Below are positions 11,251-23,200 of a DNA stretch of 64,000 bases, one piece after another (positions within the stretch are counted from its first letter, which is position 1; each line of letters begins with the position of its first letter). The notes under the pieces are model-generated. The model searched no databases and had not been told where the DNA came from. It worked only from the letters and a program-made list of their open reading frames with translations. The stretch is from Diaporthe sp. PMI_573 (Eukaryota > Ascomycota > Sordariomycetes > Diaporthales > Diaporthaceae). Made by a program: the position numbers and the translations under genes. Location of the stretch: positions 1 through 64,000 of the forward strand of contig JAJTUP010000010.1 in assembly GCA_021399435.1 (NCBI GenBank), read 5' to 3'.

Positions 11251-14200
11251 ATAGGATTCTCTAAAGAAACTATAGAAATAAGATTCTAAGAAAATCTTCC
11301 TTAAATAAGCCTATAGAAATTATAGCCTACATCTAAGCATATAGCTAACATTAATAAAAGTCAAAATAAAGAAAAGATTTACTTAAGCCTACCTATAAGA
11401 CTTTCACGATAATATTACAAAACTATTAAAAAGCAGCAAAGATAGTATTTACAATAAAATAGATAAACATAGTAATATTATAAAGCTTCTACTACTCTGG
11501 ATATATTACTTTATTATTAAATACCTAGATCTTTCTAAAAAGATTAGAAAGATATTAAAGGGTGAGAAGAAACAGGCAGGATTTAAGGTCCCGCCGAAGG
11601 AGAAGTACAAGCAGATATATAAAGCCGTTGTCGACTTTATGTATAAGCTTAGGGAAGAGCAGTCGGAAGGTTGAGTAGACAACAGACAGACCAATAAACA
11701 GTTGATAAAAAACACAGTGTAGCCGAAGCCCGTGTTTATTAAAAGCACCAATTGGTATCGACTGTGGAAATGCAGCTTTAGTGACCGAGGTATCTGCCTA
11801 TTACAGAGTAAAGTTGTCGGCAAAAGTAGAAAGAAAAGTATATAGTATCTTTTCTCGACTTCCTGCTTAGCATTATAATATGCTTATACACTATCTTACA
11901 GCAGCTTATCTCTAGGCCTAACCTAGTCTATAACAACAATATGTTAACTATACTATTGTAGAGGATAGCATCTAGCTTAGTCTAGCCAATAGGAAGGAAT
12001 GTATTCTTAAAATATAGCGCAAATTCCTACTATTAAACTTAATTTGCATTCTTATTAGCAATTCTAAGCAGTACTTATACTTATCTACTACTGCTAAGTA
12101 AAAGGGGGTTTCTAAATAATAAATATAATTTATTTGTTGATTAATAAAAACTCGGCAATTTATTATTTAGTATATTTAATCCCGGTACTAATAATATAAC
12201 TGTTGTTTTTAAAGTAGTATCTAGAGAGTTTTATATAGCTAATTTTTAAGGACTAAAATATAGTTCTTATTTAGAAATACTTAAGTTACTCTTTAGAAAG
12301 TCATTAAAGCTTACAATCCTGAGCTATATATAATTGTATGCCAAGTAAGCTATACCGATATATAATAGATGTTTATAGTTTTCTAGTTAGATTGCAAACT
12401 AAGAAGCTAATTAGCCTTATATCTTACGGCTAGCAAGTTATCTACTTCTCTGTATTAACAAGCCTGAGCTACTATCTAATAATATATTTGTCTTTTGTAA
12501 CTCCTTCTATTAACTGCTCTTATAATATAAACCAAGCTTGTTGTTATTAATCTATTTTAGGGTTTTAAAATATTAGTGTAACTAGACTTATTATACCTAA
12601 TCCGAGAAATTACTTACTTGACTAGCAAGTTAAAAGCTTTTTGTAAACAAAAAAGCAAACTTATTATTAGAATCCTCAACTCTTTTCCTCTTCTTAAAGG
12701 AAACTGTTTTTACATTTTTTTGCATTAAAAAAATTAATCTATTAAGATTCTTTTGCGAGGGCTTGTAATTAGTAATTTCGGCTATCTTATTAGTTTTTTT
12801 ATGGCAATAAGGTAGTACTATAAGCTCCTCTTCTGCAAGCTTAGGATAATTCCAGGCAAGGTAATAAGAATTTCCTGCCAAGATATAGGCAATAAAGAGT
12901 CTAAGATTTACTATTAATTGCTTTAACTTATAGTTATCTTTACTGTAATTCTACTATAAAATAGCCATATATTCTATTAAGCCGTCTATAGTTATTACCT
13001 AACATAGTTCTGCTTTACTTACAAGACCTAAATCTAAATTAGCTGGGGACTCTATTATATCTTCTATAATAATTAATTAATATAACTAGCCTTACGGTAA
13101 AGTCCAAAGCTTAATGCAGAATATAAATGCCTCCTCTGTAGACAAAATATAGCTATACTAGCAGCTAGTAGTAATATAATATATAAATACTTACTGTATT
13201 AGTATGGTATTATTACTCTTTTTCGTTCCTATATATTATATACCCTTATTATCGATAAGTAGTTTTTAATATAGTACTCTACTTTTCTACTTTTTTACTA
13301 CTTTATAGTCTTTAGGGAATCTCTTCCTTTTATCTATTCTACACATAGTAATAGCCTTAGCATTAAGCACCTAATTTCTTTTTATTAATTTGGTCTAATT
13401 TATTTTCCTAATTTCTAGAACCTATAGTAATAGATATAATGTGTCTTTAACTGTAACGAGATATATATTAAGAATATTATAGCTCTATTAATTTAAGATC
13501 AAGCTTGTGTATAGCTTATTGCGATTAACGCAAGATTATAGCGACAATACTAGATACTCTAGGAGTTTTCGCCCCTTATATTAAAGCTCTTTTATTAACT
13601 TCTTATTATATAGGCCTTCTAAGACCTTAAAATTAAATTCTTTCTACACATTAATCTACTTTAGAGAATACTAGTTTAGATTCCTGCTATTACTCTTACT
13701 ATTAGGCTCTTTAGTAAAAACAGAGCAGTTTTTAGCTATTAGAAATTAAAGAATAGACTTTACTCTATATATAGAGTTTATTACAATTATTAGTGTTGCC
13801 GTATAGATAGCCTAATTTAAAGCTTGAAAATAAAGGTCTTACATTAATCAAGGCTCTATACATTTATAGAGACTAAATTAAGACTTTATATATCTTGTAG
13901 GCAAATAATCTTACCGACTATACCTTAATATCTTTATAAGAGAGTGGCATAGTATAAACCTATTATATAATAACCTATTATATAATAAAATTCTTGTATT
14001 ACCTAATGCGGCCACTTATTATATAGGTGGGCTTTCTAAAGGTTATATTGGCTAAACCCCACTATTGATAAACCAACTAGCCAATATACGTCTTAATCTA
14101 CTATCTTGCAACCTATCTTGCGGCCTCTTATAGCTTATACGGCAATAGTTTAATCTCGCAATTTTAACTAAGCAAGGTGCCGAGCATATAATCTCTGTTT

Positions 14201-17200
14201 CCCGTAAAACAATAACCTTTTGGCACAATAGATCTATATATAAATATAACCCTGTATCTACTAGGTACCCAAACAGTTGTTAGCTATAAAATAACTATTA
14301 AAGGCTTTATTATTATGTCTTAAACCAGGTCTCGGCATTTATAGGCTACAATAATTGTACTATATTCTTATTGCCCTAAACTAAAGCTACAAGCTTTTAA
14401 ACACTAGGATATAGAGATAGAATGGGGCAAGAGACTAGATAGTAACTAAACAGAAATATTAGAAACTAATAGCTATATATTTAAGGTAAAGATCTAATCC
14501 TGACTTTATGCTTTAAAAGTTATAAGTTAGACTTAATTCCCTAATATCTACTCCTAGATCTAATTTATATATTTAGTTTAAGTTTTTCCACCTATATAGT
14601 ATAATATACTATTAGGGAGTCTATCTTAAGGCTTCTATATACTTAAAAAAAGTTATTTATTATACCAACCCCTTTTTTATAAAATGTCGGGCTTATGGCT
14701 ATATTAAAGAAGCTTCTAAAAAGCTGGAAATAAAAGACTAGTTGGCGGTAAAATATTATAGATATATCTATCTTAGAGATGGAGACAAAAAGAAGCTCTA
14801 GAAAATAGGCCTTAATCTTAGAATAGATGTCTTTAATAAGAAGCTCCGACAGGTACTAGATAGAGGAGGTTACGTCTAAGTAATTATAAAGGACTTGGCG
14901 CTTTTATATATGTTTGTTAATTTGAGGAATATTTAGGCAGCGCTAAAAAGGATGAGAAAGCTAAATAAATTACAAATATATAACAGAAATATTAGGGCGG
15001 AAAATTTTATCGGTAGAAAACTTGTAGATTTCAGCTTATTATAAACGGAGCCTTATATTATTTTCGACACCCTAAAACTTAATAATGTTAAAGATTTAAG
15101 GCTCGAGAACCTTGTTATATTTAATAATATAATTAAGAAGAAGAAAATTAAAACTAAACTAAAAGTATAAGTATTAGCAAATATAGAATATCAGAAGAAT
15201 TTATAGAGTAGGCAGGCCCTAAAAGAATAGGTCTTATCTTTAATTATATATATATTATATACAAGAAAGTAGCGTTAAGTTAATGGCCATTATAAGCAGT
15301 AAATTACAAGCGGTTAGCCTAGCCTTTATATTTAATCTTAAGTTTAATACCTCTTTAAGATCTCTTAAGATTTATATATCTTAGAAATAACCTAACTTTT
15401 TAAGTCTCTTAAAGGCCTCGAGATTTAATAACTAGATATCTTCCTATATATCTACCTATAAAATGCACTATATTATGCTATCTAACATCTAGCTATACTA
15501 TAACAAACAGACTAGACAAGAACTAGTTAACAACCCTAAGGGTAGACAAATAATATTAAAGATATAATTTGCTCTTATACTTATATTTTATACTTACTGA
15601 AAACGAGATCTCATTAAAACCCAGGACATATGTAAGTTTGAAACAATAGAAATCGGCTATACGTTTTCTTTGCCGCTTTGTCTTAATGTCTACTCCCTGT
15701 TGTATGTTCTATCTTGCCCCCCCCCCTCTCTTTGTAATGCCAATAACTTACACAGATGCCAGGGAAGGTAAGCTAAATAAGTTGGCTTTACTAGAAACTA
15801 TAGAATTCTCCGCCTTTAAGTATATTTCGAGACCCTTTAAGCATTTTAACTACTTGTCTAATAACTACCCTAAATGACTCTCTTGGAGATCTAGTTAGAT
15901 GGCAGATCTAATTATATAGCCATATAGGTTAGAAGATAGGTCTACAATAATATTACCAAAGTTTATTATAAGGGAGACTCAAAATATCTATACACTTTAG
16001 TTGTATCCTTTACAGAGTAATAGAACATATTTATTTAATTAGCCTACAATTAAATGGTTATTCTAGGTAAAACAGGAATTATGTCCCAAAAGCATTATAT
16101 ATTAGGAAAAAAATAAATCTATTAAATAGTTTGTTAGTAAGAACTCTTTTAAGAAGGTCTGCTCTCTAATTTTATTAAAAAACTAGAATATCTCTTTAAT
16201 ACCAGGCCAACCCGATACAAGAAGACAGACCCTTTATTCTATAGACTATTTGTATTCTTTGATTTCCTCTACTAAGTTTTAACAACAATAAGTATCTTAT
16301 AAGGACAAGAAATAATATATTTTATTAATAATTACAATAAGATTCACTATATAAGGCTTTAAACAGTAACTTTCTAATCTACTTTGTAAACAAGTATTCT
16401 TGTAGATATACCCCTTGTGCTATAAGGAAAAGTATAGGGTACCATAAGCTTATTGTCTAACAAATAAAACCACAGCTATATAGAAGTAGCAATATACAAG
16501 GCAGAGAATTACTAAGATCTATAATTAGAAACAGACTCAAGATATAATATAGAAAAAAAGCACGAGTTTATTATTGTCAAGTATAGCTTTATATAGTATA
16601 GCTCCTCTATATTTAAAGACAGAGACTATAAGTATAAAAACAAGGTAAAATAGAGGTATAGTAGTTATAGAAAGAAAGGCAATATATTATTTCTCTCGAG
16701 CTAGAACCAAGGAATATTTTCCTCGGTAATATCCTAAACTGGATAAGCTATTTAAGATTGTAGAATAGGGTAGAAAAATAGAGATTATAGGGCGCCATAT
16801 GTTAAGCTTGTTAAACATTAAAAACCCTACTCCCTAGTTGGTATAGACGACAAGATAGGATATATTTGACTTGCTCTAGATATACTAGGACCAAGATAAA
16901 GGTTTAAGATTTAATAGCTTAATAAATAGAAAAACTAGTTACTCCTTCTAACCTTTTTGCCTAGTTAGGTATCTAGTTAGATACCTATTAATTAAACTAC
17001 TTAAATAGATTAATATATACTTCTAACATTTTGTTGCTTAAAAAGAATAATTTCTTAGCTTTCTAAGGCATTCCTATTAATAACCACGCGCAAAGCTAGA
17101 TAAGTCGCTTTATATATAACAGCTAGGCCATTTGGTAAGCTATAATAAATAGATTTCCTGTATAACTTATTGCAATCTAGGAAATAGAGTCATTACTAGT

Positions 17201-17757
17201 TATCGGCAAGCATCAGACTAAAGTAAGAGACTTAGCGCTAACTTAGATATTCTTTTTAGTATAGCAGTTACTTAACCTTCGCAAATTTAACACAACTAGT
17301 CTATATTTTCGCGTTTCTCTATCTCTTCGAAAATTAATGCTTCTCCTGTTATAATAGAGGTGGCGCTAGGAACATATTATAGTTATTTTAGCGATATCTA
17401 AACAAACCTTATATAAAACATTAATCTAGAGGTAAGGCTGATAGAGGTAGGTTTGGTTTAAGTGCTTGTTACAAATAGCATATTAATATACTTAATGGTA
17501 GAAGCTTCTAAAAAATTTAGAAATTATAAAGACTCTATTGCAGCATAATAAATACAAGGCGAGAAGACATCTTTAGTAGGAGGTCTAAAAGAGTAGGAAA
17601 TAGAAAGAGCGGCAGTAAAGATAGCCATTTATAGTTACATTAATTAACCCCGATATAGACGACTATATAATAAGTAGAACTTTATTAGAGAATCAGTAAG
17701 AGTTGCTTGATTAACTTACATTATTATAGTTTTATGGCAATTTTATTATAAAGGCCG
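11251..17757. other. RIP-degraded repeat DNA without a recognisable gene
   Basis: About 6.5 kb of A+T-rich sequence with frequent stops in all frames. Two stretches stand out. At 11,530-11,860 composition is closer to normal, and a forward frame reads GFKVPPKEKYKQIYKAVVDF before a stop. At 12,630-12,881 a reverse-strand open stretch of 83 residues ends in a basic, low-complexity tail. Near 14,690-15,180 a forward frame reads protein-like (FNKKLRQVLDRGG, FIGRKLVDFSLL) between stops. None of these could be matched to a family by eye. They are best read as relics of repeats or RIP-inactivated genes. Confidence 0.5.
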
Positions 17758-18060
17758 AAGGGCGGCAAAGTTGCAGCCAATATATTTCTGGCTAAGTTAC
17801 AGCAGTATATACGAAAAGTTATATATAAGCCCGGCGGGGTTAACATCCTAGTAAGGGCATTTGCAAATATAAGCAGGCTAGGTATAGCGTTTAAGCATAA
17901 TTAGAGGTTAAAGAATATAGGTTAGCTAAGAGCATTTGCCGCTAGTTTTAATAATTAATAGGCATTTTTCGATTTTATAGATATTAGGGCCAGAAAAAAA
18001 CAGGTAGACCTTAAAGCCTAGAGTAAGATATATTAATTTTTATAAATCCTTTCTTGCTAT
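17758..18060 (+). pseudogene. Relic of a DUF7923-type (fungal CCCH zinc-finger-associated) gene
   Basis: One forward frame reads KGGKVAANIFLAKLQQYI, PGGVNILVRAFANISRLG and, after several stops, AFFDFIDIRARKKQVDLKA. This order resembles the conserved core of fungal proteins with DUF7923, which often carry CCCH zinc fingers: a GG..AA..L helix, a V.V..Y.N..GL strand, then F.F.DVG.GKE.AD.K. The frame has at least five in-frame TAG/TAA codons, all explicable by C-to-T change, so it cannot be translated. No zinc fingers were found downstream. The match is from memory of the family pattern and needs a profile search. Confidence 0.4.
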
Positions 18061-20212
18061 CCCTTTACCTTTACTATTTCTATCTAATCTCTGTTTTTAA
18101 TTATAATATTATTGTAATAAAAAGCATTAAGTTTTCCTTAAAAAGTTTTTAGTATAAGTATCTTATATTTAGGTATAGGCATAATTCCAGTTATACGCTA
18201 TTTTTAGGACAGTTTATCAGAAATAAGTAGGTTGTAGAGTATATTATGCTGTTAGAGGGAAGTCTATTTCTGTCGGCCATTAGAAATCTAGGTCTAAAGA
18301 AGGTATAGTTTGGCTTAATATTCCAAAAGGTTATGTAGCTAGCACTATCTACCGGTTTATTAGGACCAGTATTATAATATATTATGCTAATAGTAGTAGA
18401 ATATCCTACCGATAGTAGTAACGACTTCTTGTAGCTAATAATGGTAAGACTAGGAATATTAATAGAGCCAGAGACACTAAAGTATAGGTACCATAATCCT
18501 TTGGCATAATTAAGCAGGCTAGAACCGGTATTAATAGATTAAAACAGTTATTAGATTAATAAATCGCTAAATATAAATTAGGCAATTATAAAGAAGATCA
18601 AGATAAAGACATAGCTTTAAGCTTACTCGCCAAAGCCAGTAACTTTTTTCTCAATATAGCCGTTAAGTTTTGCCTTAAATCAATTAGCGCCTCTATATAA
18701 AGTACCTAGCAAAAGAAGAATAAGAGCCTTTATCTAAGGCTAAATACCTTAGTACTAACAAACAATCTAATAGATGCCGAGACTAAAGTCTAAAATAAAA
18801 ATACAGAGAACCAGAACTACTTTATTATTTAATTCCCAATTCTAATTAATTTTCCTTACTTAATAAAGACAACATAGATTGCTTTGTCGAGAGCAATAAT
18901 GTTGTGCAGACTTTATCAGATAGGTGGATATTAAAAAAAGAATTTAGATATTTATATAACCAAAATCGGCTGCTAAATAACTTTCCTGACTAAGCGTATA
19001 GGGGAGCCCTATGTGTACTAATTTATTTCACTATAGGATCGCCCTATAAAAAAATAATCTATCTATGCTAATTCTTATATTACACCATACTACTATTTAC
19101 ACACAATTTGAGTAGTATTTATACTTAATTAGTCAGTTTGCCCTCAATTTGCTAATTAACCTCTTATTTAACTTGTATAAAAGAAGCATAATTACGCTTA
19201 ATTAGGTATATTTATCTACTAAGTTAATAGCCAAGTCGGTTAATTAATTAGCTAAATAGTTAACTTGCCTGTTGCTTAAAAAGTTAACTTAGCTATTAGC
19301 TAACTAGTTAACTTTTACTATTGCTTAAAAAGTTATTATTATTTAGAAAGCCGACTAGTTAAACTTTAGTACCTGCTGCTATAATTTCTTCTTATATTTC
19401 CTTACAGCAATTGCCATCATTATTGCTACTAACATCTTTAGCCGTTAAGTTTATATAGGGCAACTAATTGACTATCTGCCGAGCCTTTATTTGTCTTTTC
19501 TTTGCCGTGGCTATAAATGCTGCTGGTGCCGATAAAGCTGGCGCCGATTTCCTATTTGTAAGCCCTACTGTTAGCAATTAATCCCTCTTGGCTGCTTTCT
19601 GCTAAGCAGCTCTGTAGTTTTCCTCTTTATCTAGCGACTAGAGGATTATATTATTGTATTCTTACACTAAATTTACCCTCTATACTAATGCCTTTGTCGT
19701 TCTTATCTTATTGCCTGCCTTGCTGCCTAGACTTATAGTTATTAATACCGTGATAGATATGTCGACTCTCCTAAATAAGAAGTCTCTACTTTCTAGATGT
19801 TGCCTTTATTATATAGGCAATTGCTTGCCATTTGTAGTCGGCTTTAATTGTTGTGGCACTTTTTTCTATAGCAACTAAGGCACGCTTTGCGCCCTAGCTA
19901 TATATTAATATCCTATGCTTGCCCTTGGAACTTTGCATAAGTGTCAACTACCTAGCAGACTTTGTAGCCTTATCTAAATTACATTAAAGAGTTTCAGATA
20001 TCTAGGAGGGTTGGCAAGTACTGGGCGGCAATGGTTTGTAGTGGTGATATTGGTGTTCCAACTATGACAGTCTGCCTACCAGTGTGCCTTGAGGCCCGAG
20101 TAGTGTTTAAACCTATTGTATATTCAGCCTACGGCCCTGACAGTACCTATAGAAATCTAGTATATAGAATACTTTCTAGCTCCTGTTTCCCGTCTACCAC
20201 ACCGAGTATCAC
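18061..20212. other. A+T-rich repeat DNA and boundary to the normal-composition region
   Basis: Stop-rich A+T DNA continues to about 20,030. Between 19,480 and 19,640 there are a few G+C-richer words, and near 19,622 a string similar to one near 4195. Composition changes within about 150 bases around 20,030-20,180, where the polyketide synthase gene ends. No gene is visible; the last 180 bases must contain the 3' end signals of the synthase transcript. Confidence 0.6.
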
Positions 20213-23200
20213 TCAGCTCTTAAGCCGAAACTTTTTGGCAATAGTCAAGCCTGCACTGATAAGTGTTGCACCTCCTAAGATCTCGAACACAGGCAGGTCC
20301 ACATCGAAGAAGTGGCCTACCCAGTTGCGTACGTCGAGCGCCGACAGCGAGTCGATGCCATACGAATGCATGGGATTGTTGACGTCCAATCGGTCCTCTG
20401 CCATGCCTAACACGACGGATATTCGCTGTGCCAGAGCCTCAGTTGCGATTTGTCCTGCCTCAGCAAGGGAGTCCGCCGCTGCAAGTCTCTCAGCTATGCC
20501 CAAAGCCCGTGTGCGCCGGATCCTGGCGGCTTCTGCGTCATCAGTTGCCTTTCCACCATCGTTTAGTACCAGCGCTGGGACGTGGTGCATGTGGCCCCAG
20601 AATGGCTGCTGGAAAGTGGCAGTGACGTCCTCAAGGTATTGCCAGTGGGCAGGTGGTCGAATACCGGTGACAGGCTGGCATTTGACGACGTCCCGTGGAA
20701 ACTCGTTGAACGGGCTTGGGTCGCAACAGATCTCCAATAGGGCGAAGATCTCCTTTTCCCTGGTGAAGGCATACTTTTCTTTGCCCTCGACGCCCATAAG
20801 ACGCGTACTGTCTTCAATCAAGAAGCCGCTATCAGCGACAGCGCCTAGACCTAGGGCCACCCCTCGCTCTCCGACTGAAACACGGTGCCGGGCGAGGGCA
20901 TCCGTGTACGCGTTTGCTGCACTGTATGCGCTTAGAGTGGCCCCACCGATCGTGCCCATCATCGAAGATATCAGAATAAAGAAGTCCAGGTCTCTCGGGA
21001 GTAGACTGTGTAAATTCCAGGAACCCTGGACCTTGGGGTCAAGACACCTCTTCCAGCCCTCAAATGACATCTCCTCGAATATTCCTTCCTAAATTTCAAT
21101 ATTTACTTAGTAACCTGTCCGGTAGTTGATTTTACGGGCTGTCTTACCGTAATAACCATGCAAGACTGAATGCATCCCTTCACAGGTGGCATTCTAACCT
21201 CACATGTCGCCAAAGCACACCTTAGAGCCTGTTCATCACTGATGTCGCAGCGCGGGGTCTGAACATGAACACCTTTCTCTTCCAACTCCAAAAGGAGTTT
21301 CTGGGCGGTGGCCGATTTCGGTCCGCTACGGGAGACTAAAATCAAGTGGCGAGCCCCGCGGTCTACAAGCCAGCGAGCCATCGACCGCCCAATACCGCCG
21401 AGGCCACCCGCAATTAGATATGACGCTTCGGGGTCAAGAAGGTAGGTAGACTTTGACATGGACATCACCTATGGTATTCATTAGCTTGTCTCAACAAGGA
21501 AGGGAAAGTTAGCATTAGAAAATAGTCGAAGGACCTAACTCACGTTGACTGCAAGAGACATGTCGAATTCGACTACAAGGGTATCTTTGCTGACCCTCCG
21601 TAAGTGCTTAAACGCATCTCCTATGTCAGAAGCTTTGAAACGTTGCACTGGAAGTCCCAGGTCGTCTATGTTGGCATCGCTCGCTTGGTCGACCGCGTAT
21701 TGAAGTGACTGAAGGCATGCAGCGGATTGGCCACTGTGATTCTCACCCATATGCAGAGAAATAACCTTGATACTGGGCGGCGAGCAGTGTATTGAGTGGG
21801 AATTGCTGCGTGACACGGCGCCTGTACGAACCATTATGTACCGGCCGCCGGACTTCAGGTAATTCGTCAGATGAGGGCCCGAAGACTCTTGGTCATCGAA
21901 TGAAATGGCCAGGTCGAACTTGAAATCACGCTGCCCCAAGACCATGGGCTGGCATTCAAACCATGCTTGCGGCAATATTCGGTCTTCCCCAACTCCCAGA
22001 TTCCGTGAAAGCAACGCAAGCTCGTCCTTGCCGTTTGCTGTTGTCCAGACATCTGGTACGCCTCGAGCTTGTAATAATCGAAGCGCAGCTTGACCGGTTG
22101 CCGAGGATCCATTAAGTATCAGCACAGAGTCATGGAGGCCGACACCACCTAGTTCAATCACCGCCTGATATGCAGTTACCGCGAATGGTGCAACTGCACA
22201 AGCATCCGCAAAGGAGAGCGAATCAGGCACGCTGACGGTGTGGCGTACGGATACGCGTACCTGGGAGCTAAGTGGCCCACTATAAGCAGCAAGGACGCGC
22301 TGACCAGGCCGGAGAGTGGCGTTAGGATCAGAGGATGACCACTTAGAAGACCCCACGACAAAGCCTGCACAATAGGAGTAGCCCTCAGTATCCGAGCCAT
22401 TCTTTTGCCCAAAAGCACGGGAGCGATCTTGACACTGTAGACTGGCTGCCCTGACGCTGATCTCAACACTGTCAACGCAACTAGTGTCGCTTTCTGAATC
22501 GCCCGACGCCTCCGACAGCACGAAGCATGGAGGAGCGCTGGCATCAAATCCCATAGCCTTTAGCTCAATGCGGTGCTGGCCATCAAGCAGCATGCTGAAT
22601 GTGTCGTGTGGTATAAGTCTGGTCTCCATCATGGACCGGAGCTCGCCCGCTTCAACGAGTCTGCGAGTGTTCAGGTGACCGTCAATTTCGAAATAGTCTT
22701 GCTCGTAGGGTTGTCGACCTGGCCGAGATAACATTTCCCGAAGGACCTTCTGAATCAGCAGGATCTTCTCGACTCCGGTATTGGCAAGATCTACAACGAG
22801 TGTGACAAGGTGGAGCTCATAGTATTCAGCGCGCAACGCCCGTGCCAGGCCGTCCAGTATGCCATAGTCTGGGCTGAGATGCCAATATCCACTGCCGGAT
22901 ACCCACAATAGGCGGCGAGAGCCTTTGATCAGGGCTTTTAGGATATCATAGGTTGCTTCGTTGAGTGTCTTCAAAAACGGCAGTCCGTAGTCCGCCAGCA
23001 AGATGACAAGCTCGTCGGCATGCGCTGGTTCCGGTTCCGTAGCTGCTTCAATGCTCACGATTGTAGCACCATGCAAAACCTGCAGGAGGCCTTCGGCCAA
23101 CTGAAGCTGTGCAGCACACTCCTCGTTGACAACAATTTTGGCTCGGCTTCCCACTTGCAGTTGCTCAAGTGTCATGATCTTGACATGTTCTTCCGTCTCC

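Noticed and set aside
15686..15877. 63-codon forward open stretch in the A+T block
   Set aside because: No domain and a poly-C run in the coding part; chance opening in repeat DNA.
20031..21092. 353-codon open stretch on the forward strand
   Set aside because: It lies antisense to the KR and ACP exons of the PKS, has no domain of its own, and is explained by the codon bias of the true gene.
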